In this document: positions 36,626 through 45,300 of the stretch, piece by piece
How the letters are laid out: every line of letters begins with the position of its first letter
Numbering within the stretch: the stretch's first letter is position 1
Position numbers and translations under genes: made by a program
The notes under the pieces: generated by a model
What the model saw: only the letters and a program-made list of their open reading frames with translations
What the model was told of the DNA's origin: nothing
Databases searched by the model: none
From: Syntrophobacteraceae bacterium
GTDB taxonomy: Bacteria; Desulfobacterota; Syntrophobacteria; Syntrophobacterales; Syntrophobacteraceae
Length of the DNA stretch: 64,000 nt
Assembly (NCBI GenBank): GCA_018053185.1
Contig: JAGPLX010000006.1
Location: 1 to 64,000, forward strand
Direction of reading: 5' to 3'

Positions 36626-38299
36626 TTGGCTGAGGAAATACGTATTGGAGTATTTGTTTGCGACTGCGGCAGCAATATCGCGGGTTACCTGGATGTGAAG
36701 GCCCTGGCGGAGTATGCCCGGACCCTGCCCAACGTCGTGTTCGTAAAAGAGAATCTGTATACCTGTTCCGAAAGCGGGATCAACGAGATCAAAACCGCCA
36801 TTCAGGAGCACAATCTCAACCGGGTGGTGGTGGCCTCCTGCACGCCGAGGACCCATGAACCCCTGTTCCGGGCTACCTGTGCCGAAGCGGGACTCAACCC
36901 CTACCTTTTCGAGATGGTGAATATCCGGGACCAGTGTTCCTGGGTGCACATGCAGGAACGGGAAGACGGGACGGCCAAGGCCAAGGACCTCATCCGCATG
37001 GGGGTGGCCAAGGCGGCTCTGCTCGAGCCCCAGGAACCCATCCAGTCGGAAATGGATGCCAAGGCCATGGTGTTGGGGGGAGGAATCAGCGGGATGACGG
37101 CAGCCCTTGCCCTGGCCAACCGGGGTTACCCGGTGTTCCTCCTCGAGAAGGCCCCTCAGCTGGGCGGACTTCTTCTTAGGCTGAACCGGCTGGCGCCCTC
37201 GAATACGGACGCCTCGGAGCTGGCGGCGAAATACGCCGAGAGGGTTCTGAATCATTCGCGCATCCAGGTCATGACGTCGACCGCTGTTGAAGAGGTCAAG
37301 GGCTACATCGGGCATTTCCAGGTCACTGCTTCTCGAAACGGGGTCAAGGAAGAATTCGGGGTGGGGGCGATCATCGTGGCCATCGGAGCCGAGGTTCTCC
37401 GGCCGCATGGGTTGTTTCAGTATGACGGCAAGTCCGTCATCAACCAGCTCGAGCTCGAGGAACAGCTCAGGGCCGGGAGCTTTTCGGCCGAAAGCGTGGT
37501 GATGATTCAATGTGCGGGGGCTCGCAACGAAGATCGCAAGTACTGCTCCCGTATCTGCTGCATGGTGGCCATCAAGAACGCCATCGCCCTCAAGGAACGG
37601 AATCCCCGCATAGGCGTCCGGGTCCTGTACCGGGACATCCAGGCCTACGGAACGGAAAACGAGGCCATGTTCCAGCATGCCAAGGAGCTCGGGGTGCTGT
37701 TCATCAAGTACGATCCGGCGAGGCCGCCCCGAGTGGAACCCGGAAAGGTGGTGGTGTTCCATGAGCTGCTGGGGCGCGATTTGGATTTGCCCGCCGAGCT
37801 GGTGGTCCTCTCCACCCCGCTTGTTGCCGGTCAAGACAATGAAACCGTCTCGAAGCTCCTTCGGGTCTCCCTGGACGAAAACAAGTTCTTCCTCGAGGGG
37901 CACGTAAAACTGAAACCCCTGGATTTTGCCACAGACGGTATCTACCTGTGCGGCAACGCCCATTATCCGGCGACGGTGCGGGAAGCCATCTCTCAGGGGC
38001 TGGGCGCTGCATCCCGGGCATCCATCCCTCTCTCGAAAAAGGTCATGACGGTGGAGCCCATCGTGTCCACCCTGGTGGACGAGGATGCCTGCAGGGGTTG
38101 CGGCTTGTGTGTGGCCCTGTGTCCGTACGGGGCCCTCGAGGTGGTTCGAACGGAAAAGGGGCGGAAGGTAAGGGTCATTCCCGTGGCTTGCAAAGGGTGC
38201 GGGGTTTGTGCCGCCACCTGCTATCAGCATGCACTGAGTGTGAATTCCTATAGCGATGAGCAAATTGGAGCACAGATTCACGCTTTTCTGGGTGACTGA
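36626..38299 (+). CDS. HdrA-like protein lacking the flavin-proximal Cys (QmoB/HdrA-N type)
   Basis: The product has 557 residues from a TTG at 36626 (GAGGTG upstream). It contains the N-terminal HdrA domain missing from the neighbour: IGVFVCDCGSNIAGYLDV, VKENLYTCSESG and VVASCTPRTHEPLFRATC. An FAD domain follows (VLGGGISGMTAALALANRGY), but the region matching the CAIU site reads SNTDASELAAKY with no Cys. Next come MIQCAGARNEDRKYCSRICC and two C-terminal [4Fe-4S] motifs, CRGCGLCVALCPYG and CKGCGVCAATCYQ. Together with the preceding Sec-HdrA it seems to split and duplicate HdrA functions, as QmoA and QmoB do. It is followed after 77 nt by the second MvhD; in QmoB the MvhD domain is fused at the C-terminus. 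Confidence 0.9.
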   Translation: MAEEIRIGVFVCDCGSNIAGYLDVKALAEYARTLPNVVFVKENLYTCSESGINEIKTAIQEHNLNRVVVASCTPRTHEPLFRATCAEAGLNPYLFEMVNIRDQCSWVHMQEREDGTAKAKDLIRMGVAKAALLEPQEPIQSEMDAKAMVLGGGISGMTAALALANRGYPVFLLEKAPQLGGLLLRLNRLAPSNTDASELAAKYAERVLNHSRIQVMTSTAVEEVKGYIGHFQVTASRNGVKEEFGVGAIIVAIGAEVLRPHGLFQYDGKSVINQLELEEQLRAGSFSAESVVMIQCAGARNEDRKYCSRICCMVAIKNAIALKERNPRIGVRVLYRDIQAYGTENEAMFQHAKELGVLFIKYDPARPPRVEPGKVVVFHELLGRDLDLPAELVVLSTPLVAGQDNETVSKLLRVSLDENKFFLEGHVKLKPLDFATDGIYLCGNAHYPATVREAISQGLGAASRASIPLSKKVMTVEPIVSTLVDEDACRGCGLCVALCPYGALEVVRTEKGRKVRVIPVACKGCGVCAATCYQHALSVNSYSDEQIGAQIHAFLGD

Positions 38300-38376
38300 A
38301 AGAATATTTCGAGGGGTGCCCGAATGTTTTCCTGTTCCCCGACCGGGGGATGAAATCACAGATAGGAGGTAGGAGC

Positions 38377-39165
38377 ATGGCGGATTTTACGCCCAGGGTC
38401 CTGGTTTTTTGTTGCACCTGGTGAGGTTACGCTGCGGCTGACTTCGCTGGAGTTTCCAGGATGCAATATACGACGGATGTGCGAATCATCCGGTTGATGT
38501 GTACCGGTCGGGTGGACCCCACGATGATTGCCGAGGCTTTTGTGGATGGGGCGGACGGTGTGATGGTGGTGGGCTGCCATTTTGGAGACTGCCATTACAT
38601 CACGGGCAATTTCCAGGGGCAGGTCAAAGTCGCTTTGGCGGCTCGAATCCTGGAATACGTGGGTCTGAACCCCTCGAGAGTGGCGTTCAACCAGTGTTCC
38701 TCGGCTGAGGGCGAGCGATTCGTAAAACTGACGACCACTTTTGATGAAACCATACGCGCCCTGGGACCTTTGGGCAGTTCCGATCCGGTGCCCATGCCGA
38801 AGCTCAAAGACAAGCTTCTCCTTGCTTTGATTTCCTTGGCCAAAGAGAAGCTGCGCTGGGTCGCGGGCAAGTTCACCGAATTCGAGACCCAGGGGAACAA
38901 ATACGGGGAGCGCTTCACCGAGCACGAGATGTGGCGGACCCTGGACACCATCATCATGGACGAGGTGGCCACTCACGGAATCCTGCGCGAGTTGGGGCAG
39001 GGTCCGGCATCGGTTAAGGAGCTGGCGGCAAAGCTTGAATTGCCTCCACCCCGCGTATTCCGATATGTCCTGGCCCTTCAGAGGAGGGGATTCGCCCGTT
39101 TGGCGGGGGTGTCGAATCACTCGCCCCTCTATGAACCGGCGGATCCATCCGGAGCGGCGGCCTGA
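38377..39165 (+). CDS. MvhD-type iron-sulfur subunit with C-terminal winged-helix-like extension, selenoprotein (Sec16)
   Basis: The start is ATG 38377 with a strong TAGGAGG upstream. An in-frame TGA at 38422-38424 interrupts FCCTW-U-GYAAADFAGVSR, exactly where the first MvhD has the fourth Cys of FCCNWC. Reading through gives 262 residues. The second redox site is VVGCHFGDCHY, with Cys where the first MvhD has Sec. After the MvhD domain (residues ~1-135) comes an amphipathic linker and a winged-helix-like segment (about 205-250: GPASVKELAAKLELPPPRVF), not usual in MvhD. A 5-bp hairpin lies 22 nt after the TGA. It closes the HdrA-like gene pair and precedes a GltD-like flavoprotein. Confidence 0.9.
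38447..38459 (+). promoter_or_regulatory. Bacterial SECIS-like hairpin of the second mvhD
   Basis: CTGGA (38447-38451) pairs with TCCAG (38455-38459) around a GTT loop, 22 nt after the UGA. The stem is shorter than the other two; G-rich flanks could extend it by one or two weak pairs. Confidence 0.5.
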
Positions 39166-39245
39166 GCCGCCGGCATTTTCCGACCCCGAAGAAATCGAGC
39201 GGAGAAGATCAGGATCCGCACCCATCATACGTGGAGGATGGAACG

Positions 39246-40916
39246 GTGGCAGAAAAACGAGTCATTGTCATGGGGGGCGACCCGGCCGGTGTGGCCGCGG
39301 CATTGGCGGAAGCCGAGGCCGGCGGCAAGGTCACCCTGGTGGAGTCTTCCCCGAGCCTTGGGGGGGAGCGAATCCCGCGGACCTGTCTCCTGCGGGGGGA
39401 GAGCTCCTTTGTGGAGCCGAATCTCGAGGCGCTCAGGCGTCACCCCAATGTCCGGGTGATCACCAATGCCGCCGTGGAACAGGTGATTGTCGGAGATGGC
39501 CGATACCGGTTCAAAATCCGGCAGAGGACTCCCCGGGTGGATTGGAAGAAATGCAATGACTGCAAGGCCTGCATTCGGGTATGCCCCATCCACATGTACG
39601 ATGATTTCAATGAAGGAATAGGGTTCCGAACGGCTATCGATTTTTTCAATCCCGAAACGGGGCAGTACAACATCTTCAAGGAAGACATGCCCGTGTGCCA
39701 GGCCACGTGTCCGGCTAATCTGGACATTCGGTCCTATGTGGGATTCATCGCCGATGGGAAGTACGACAAATCCCTGGCCAAGATTCGGGAACGGTTGCCT
39801 TTTGCCCTGTCCATCGGACGGGTTTGTCCCCATCCGTGCGAATCGGCCTGTAATCGGGGATATGTGGATGAACCCATCTCCATCTGCACCCTCAAGCGGT
39901 TCGTGGCCGATTACGAGATGAACGGTGGGATTCCTGCACCCCCTGAAGTTCCCGACCAGTTTTATGACGAAAAAGTGGCCATCATCGGGGCCGGGCCCGC
40001 GGGGCTGAGCTGTGCCTACTTTCTGGCCAAGGCCGGCTACCATTCGGTGGTGTTTGAAGCCCTGCCCGAACCCGGCGGCATGTTTCGATACGGTATTCCC
40101 GAGTATCGGCTTCCAACGCCGACCCTGATGTATGAAATCAACTGGATTCTCTCGCACGGAGTGGAACTCCGGTGCAACACCCGTGTCGGGAAAGACATCC
40201 GCTTCGAAGAAATCCAGGAACAATATGATGCCGTCTTTGTGGGGGTTGGGGCCCATGAAGGCATGAAGCTCCAGATCCCCGGCGAAGACCTGCAAGGTGT
40301 GGTGGATGGTGTGGATTTTCTCCGCGACGTGAACGCGGGAAAGAAAGTCAACGCCAGGGGCAAGGTCATCATCATCGGGGGCGGCAACGTGGCCATGGAC
40401 GCGGCGAGGGTGGCCTGGCGCGAGGGATTCGATGAGGTCCACATCCTCTACAGGCGCACCAAAAAGGAAATGCCGGCCAGCCCCTGGGAAATCGAGGCGG
40501 CGGAACAGGAGGGGATTAAGATCCAATACCTGGTGGCTCCCGTCGAGGTTATCGGGGAAAACGGCCGCATGAAGGCCCTGAAATGCCTGCGCATGGAACT
40601 GGGAGAACCCGACGCCAGCGGGAGGCGGCGTCCTGTGCCCATCCCGGGATCGGAGTTCGTGATCGAGGCCGAAACCCTGATCCCGGCCATCGGTCAGCGC
40701 CCGGACCTGGGATTCATCCCCAAGGAGGGGGGACCCACCATCACACGGTGGAGCACCCTTTCGGTCGATAAAAATACTTACATGACCAATGTTTCCGGGG
40801 TTTTTGCCGCGGGCGATGCCGAAACAGGGCCGGATATCGCCATTCGCGCCTGCGCGGGAGGCCGCAAAGCCGCCGCCGGCATCGTTCTGTACCTCGAGTC
40901 CAAAAGGCAGAAATAG
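39246..40916 (+). CDS. GltD-like NAD(P)-dependent flavoprotein with an added N-terminal flavin/ferredoxin region
   Basis: The product has 556 residues from GTG 39246 (GGAGG 8 nt upstream). An N-terminal FAD-type stretch (VMGGDPAGVAAALAEAEAG) leads to a ferredoxin motif CNDCKACIRVCPIHMYDD. From about residue 145 on it is GltD/NfnB-like: CQATCPANLDIRSYVGFIA and RVCPHPCESACNRG (FeS cysteines), FAD motif IIGAGPAGLSCAYFLAKAGY, and NAD(P) motif IIGGGNVAMDAARVAW. Such proteins pass electrons between NAD(P)H and ferredoxin or partner FeS proteins. Its position after the MvhD/HdrA genes suggests it links that complex to NAD(P)H in place of FlxABCD or hydrogenase. Confidence 0.9.
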   Translation: MAEKRVIVMGGDPAGVAAALAEAEAGGKVTLVESSPSLGGERIPRTCLLRGESSFVEPNLEALRRHPNVRVITNAAVEQVIVGDGRYRFKIRQRTPRVDWKKCNDCKACIRVCPIHMYDDFNEGIGFRTAIDFFNPETGQYNIFKEDMPVCQATCPANLDIRSYVGFIADGKYDKSLAKIRERLPFALSIGRVCPHPCESACNRGYVDEPISICTLKRFVADYEMNGGIPAPPEVPDQFYDEKVAIIGAGPAGLSCAYFLAKAGYHSVVFEALPEPGGMFRYGIPEYRLPTPTLMYEINWILSHGVELRCNTRVGKDIRFEEIQEQYDAVFVGVGAHEGMKLQIPGEDLQGVVDGVDFLRDVNAGKKVNARGKVIIIGGGNVAMDAARVAWREGFDEVHILYRRTKKEMPASPWEIEAAEQEGIKIQYLVAPVEVIGENGRMKALKCLRMELGEPDASGRRRPVPIPGSEFVIEAETLIPAIGQRPDLGFIPKEGGPTITRWSTLSVDKNTYMTNVSGVFAAGDAETGPDIAIRACAGGRKAAAGIVLYLESKRQK

Positions 40917-40929
40917 GGGTTGGGTCGCC

Positions 40930-41817
40930 ATGATTTACGAGAAAAAGGGACGCTATATTGTTGAATTTCAGGACATTCCCACGCCACGCCGGCACCAGGT
41001 CGAGATCGACGTGGACGAGCGGCGGGGAAACTACCGGGAAGTGGAATTGGGGTTCCCCGAAGACCGGGCGATCCAGGAAGCCAAGCGCTGCTTGAGTTGC
41101 CGGCGCTGCCTGGGTTGTGCCTTGTGCTGGGCCGAGTGCAAGCCTGAAGCCATCCAGTTTGAGATGGAAGATCAGGTGTTCGATCTCGATGTGGAAAAGG
41201 TCGTGGTTTCAGTCGGGGTGGACCGCCCCGTGGAGCGGATCGACCGTCGGTTCGGCTTTGGGACTTTTCCCAATGTCATCCTCGACCTGCAGCTCGAGCG
41301 CATGTTGAGCCGCTCCGGGCCGAGCGGTGGCTTGGTACTTCGCCCTTACGACGGGGAAATCCCGAGGACCATCGCTTTTGTTCAGTCCTATGAGTCGGCG
41401 GCTCCCGCCATGCATCGCAAAACCCTGTGTTATGGAGTGAACGAAGCCGTCCTGGTTCGCCGGAAGATGGCGGATACGGAAACTTGCATCTATGCCGACG
41501 GCCTGGAAGTCTTCCGGGAAGAATTCGGAAAGGAGCTCGAGAAAATCGAGGGAATCGAGATACAGGAAGCCCGAATCGCCAAGGTCGAGGCCACTGAGGA
41601 CCAGTGTTTGAAGCTTTTCCTGGAACAGGCCGGGCAAACCCTGGAAAAGACCTTCGAACTGGTGGTGCTTCTCACCCAACCGCAACTTCCAAAGGAACTC
41701 AAGGATCTGGGCAAGTCTCTGGGTATCGGTTTCACCTACGCCGATTTCCTTTCGGGAAACGGGTCGGGGCTCATCCGAACAGAAAAGGAAACCATCCGGC
41801 TGGCTCCCCAGGCCTGA
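40930..41817 (+). CDS. HdrA-derived FeS protein without FAD motif
   Basis: The product has 295 residues. Residues ~55-75 carry clustered cysteines (CLSCRRCLGCALCWAEC) that fit one [4Fe-4S] motif and part of another. After it, VVVSVGVDRP, RRFGFGTFPNVILDL and LERMLSRSGPSGG with RPYDGEIPRTIAFVQSYES match, in order, the HdrA region that normally ends in FIQCVGSRD, but the Cys has become Ser. No FAD GxGxxG is present, so it seems to be the C-terminal half of HdrA turned into an electron-carrier or structural subunit. It starts 13 nt after the GltD-like gene, and the run ends here. Confidence 0.75.
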   Translation: MIYEKKGRYIVEFQDIPTPRRHQVEIDVDERRGNYREVELGFPEDRAIQEAKRCLSCRRCLGCALCWAECKPEAIQFEMEDQVFDLDVEKVVVSVGVDRPVERIDRRFGFGTFPNVILDLQLERMLSRSGPSGGLVLRPYDGEIPRTIAFVQSYESAAPAMHRKTLCYGVNEAVLVRRKMADTETCIYADGLEVFREEFGKELEKIEGIEIQEARIAKVEATEDQCLKLFLEQAGQTLEKTFELVVLLTQPQLPKELKDLGKSLGIGFTYADFLSGNGSGLIRTEKETIRLAPQA

Positions 41818-41960
41818 TCCCGACACCCCGGAAAATCCCCTAGGTCCCGCTCTTCCCCACGGCGGGTCGGGCGCGTCCCTTTGCGACCTGACCCGGCCAC
41901 ACCGGACTCTGTGTGTCGTTCAATCGGATTCCTCCCTTTGATTCCTCACGTCATCGGACT

Positions 41961-42326
41961 TCAGGGGGCCTCTGACGAATCGGTCATGGACACGGCGTCA
42001 GCCGATGCCGTGTCGTCGTCAAAGAGGCCGCCATCCGAGAGCCCTTGTGTTTTAGGGGCTCCCGCCGGGGCAGTGCCATTTTGCACGACGAGATTCCCTG
42101 CTTGGTCGTATTGATAGGTCACCTTACCCGATGTGCCGTAGTCGGCCGACTTGAGCTGACCTCGGGCATCGTATCCGTACTTGGCCGTCGTCACGGAGCC
42201 GGCATCGGCAGCCGTCGCAAGTGCCGCCCAAACCACGACGGCAAACAAGGCTCCTTCCGCCAGGACCCGTACAAGTCTCGATCGTATCTGCCGTTCCTGC
42301 CTGACTGCTCCATTGCTGGGTTTCAT
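41961..42326 (-). CDS. Small exported YD-repeat protein downstream of the RHS gene
   Basis: The product has 121 residues, starting MKPSNGAVRQERQIRSRLVR. An N-terminal signal segment (about 20-40: EGALFAVVVWAALATAADA) is followed by two YD-type repeats, KYGYDARGQLKSADY and TYQYDQAGNLV, and a disordered Asp/Ser/Ala tail. It begins 20 nt after the RHS gene stop on the same strand. It could be an orphan RHS fragment, a chaperone-like partner, or immunity; it lacks the features of known RHS immunity proteins. The upstream Met is 12 codons earlier, but the shorter start fits the signal peptide better. Confidence 0.65.
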   Translation of the reverse strand: MKPSNGAVRQERQIRSRLVRVLAEGALFAVVVWAALATAADAGSVTTAKYGYDARGQLKSADYGTSGKVTYQYDQAGNLVVQNGTAPAGAPKTQGLSDGGLFDDDTASADAVSMTDSSEAP

Positions 42327-42346
42327 GTCGCTTCCTCCCCTTGTGT

Positions 42347-45300
42347 CTACTCCACGGTGCACCCATGGAGGCCGTCCCCGAAGTTGCTCCCATGGAAGCT
42401 CTTGGCCAGGTCGTCCAGGTCGGCATTGAGCTTCGCCAGCTCCGCATTGAAATCGTTCCGCAGTTGCAGGCCCTTGAGATGCCCCAGGTAACGGGCCCGG
42501 GTTTCAAGGTAGTTGTACTCGGCCTGCCGGGAGATCTCATTCTGGTAGATAGGTGCTACGTAATAGGTGACGGCGTAATCCGTCGCGGTAAGCCCTGCCG
42601 AAGCCGGCGGGCACACGATTCCCAGGAAGCTCGAGTTGAGAGCCATGCCGGTATCATGAACCACCGAAAGGGCGTCCACGTCGCCGTTTCCCAGGTCCTT
42701 GATGAAACGGCTCGGCCCGTGCTTGATGCTGTAATTGTAAGTGGTCGAGGCTGCATTGTAGACGTTGATCCCAATGTCAAGACCCGTGAGCACTTTGCCG
42801 CCAACCGACATGACCTTGGCACTGGGAGGCTGGAACTTGCCCAGGGGGATCGGGCTCTTCAGCTTCGTGAGATCCTTGGGAACCACGTATTTGATCCCCG
42901 TCTCCGTATCCCTCAAAATGTCGTGGCTTTTGAGTGCCTGCCACACGGCCCATTTCTCCCCTTCCGACAAAACCAGGCCGACCGCGTTCATCCCCAGATC
43001 CACGGTCGAAACCCACACGGGAAGGGTGGGGGCCTGATTCGTTTGGGTTGCGTCGCCCGAGGGTTGAACCTGTCCAAGCCCATCTTGGTCTTTCATACCG
43101 GAAGGATCGATCCTGCCGATGGGATTCCCGGCTGCGTAAGCATACAGGTTGAATCCGGAAAGCGGGCCCAGGGGGTCTTCGTTGATAAATCGTGCGATTT
43201 CAGGATCATAGTAGCGAGCGTTCATGTAGCAAAGGCCGTTCTCGTCGGTGCGAACGCCGTGAAGACCCAGGAAGCGCAAATCGTTTGTCATATCCCCCTT
43301 TCGAGCCAGAATGCGTCCGTAGGGATCGTACGACAGGGCTTGCACCACCTTCTGGGAACCGTCGGTGACGGCGGTCACGCTGCCGCGCTCATCCGTGTGA
43401 TACACCCAAACGTCACCGTTTTCACTTACACTGTAAAGGAGGGACCCCCCGCGAATGAAATATCTTTCCGCGGTTCCGGAGGGCTGGTACTGGTAGAGGA
43501 CGGCGTTTCCATCGGCCAGGTACCGCTCCCGGACACCATTATGGATCTTGGATGACCGGTTTCCTACACCGTCGTATGTGTAGCCGGTCGTGCCGGAGGG
43601 ACCCTGGACGCTTATGAGTCGGTTCAACGCATCGTAGTCGAAAGACGTTGTCGCCTTACCGGCGGTCTTGGATGTCATGTTGCCGCTCTTGTCATGGGAA
43701 AATTCGGTTGTCTGACCGGTCCGAACGGCCGCCAGTATTCGATTTGCCTTGGAGTATGTGCTCCGTGTCGAGTAGCCGCTCACCTTGGGAGTCGTCGGCT
43801 CCTTGCGAACGGCCTTAACGATCTGACCCGCATTGTCGTAAGTCAAGGCGTAGGAGACAAGGGTCCGTCCGTTCGAATCGGTGTGTATCAGTTTGGTGAG
43901 ACGGCCCATGCCGTCATAGGAACGGCCGGCCTTGCTGCCGTTGGGAAGATCGATGCGGACCACCCGGTTCAGCTTGTCGTAGAAATAGGTTGTCGTATGC
44001 CCCAGCCAGTCTTTCACCGTAGACAGTCTTCCGGCGGCATCATAAGCATAGGTGACCTTTTTCCCTCCCGGATAGGTGATGGCGGCCGTTCTTCCTGCCG
44101 GCGTGTACTGGTAAGCGAGAGTTTTTCCGTTCTCATCGGTCAGGGTGAGTACCCGCCCCATTTTGTCGTAGGTTCTCTTGACCGTCCCCCATGGGCCCTT
44201 GGAACTGAGGGTGCGCCCTGCAGCATCGTAGGTGAACGAGATGGTCTGGGAGCCGGGAAGCTTGATCTTTACCACCTGATTGTTGTCGTCGTAGACATAA
44301 GTGGTCACGTCGCGGTTGCGGTCAGTGCGACCGACGAGTCGCCCGCTCCCGTCATAGGTGTAGGTGAGGCTCTTTCCCTCCGGGTCCGTAACTTTGATCA
44401 GCCGGTCCCCTTTGTCGTAAGCGAACTTCCAGGATCGCCCGAGTTCATCGGTAGCCCGAACGAGGTTTCCCACCGTGTCATACCCATACTGCCATTTGCT
44501 CCCATCTGGAAACACCCTGGTGATCAACTTCCCGGCGGCGTCGTATTCCATCTTGGTTACACGCCCCAATTCGTCCTTTCGCGAGGTCAACCTCCCGAGA
44601 TCGTCATAGCTCATGCGGATTTTCTTGCCATTGGCACTTGTAATACTGATAAGGTGGTTTTCCGCATCGTAGGCCAGTCGGGATACGGCTCCGACAGCGT
44701 CCTGGACGCTCGTCCGATTGCCGTTGGCATCATAATCGTAGGTGGTGACGCCACCTCCCGGATGGGTCACGGCAGTGAGTCGATTGCTGTCATCGTAGCT
44801 GAAGGCGGTGGAAACCCCGTCGGGGTCCGTGATGGAAACCACATTCCCCATGGAGTCGTATTCATAGGTTGTGACGCCGTTCTCGGGGTCAGTGATGCTC
44901 GACACTCGGTTGAGGGCGTCATAGGCGTATTGAAACCGGACTCCGAGAGGATCCAGGTTTCTTTCCACGAGGTTTCCATTGGCGTCGTAGACCATCCGGG
45001 TCACACGACCCTTGGGGTCCGTGGTCCTGATGGGATTGCCGCCTGCGTCATACTGGATGTCCACCCGGATGTTCTGATCCGGCGCGATGAAGGTGGTGGG
45101 TCTTCCGGCTTCATCGTACTCGATGGTTGTCTTGTTCCCCAAGGCATCCCTGACCGTAGCCGGCAGGCCCTGAGCATCGTATTCGAAACTGAGCGCCCGA
45201 CCTTTGGGATCGACCGTCGTGAGCAGCTGGCCGGAGGCATCGTTGGTATACTGGGTTGTCCGACCCAGGGGGTCGGTGATGGAAAGGAGGTTGCCCCTGT

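Noticed and set aside
36023-38359. Long minus-strand frame (778 codons)
   Set aside because: Shadow of the HdrA-like gene; no domain-like sequence.
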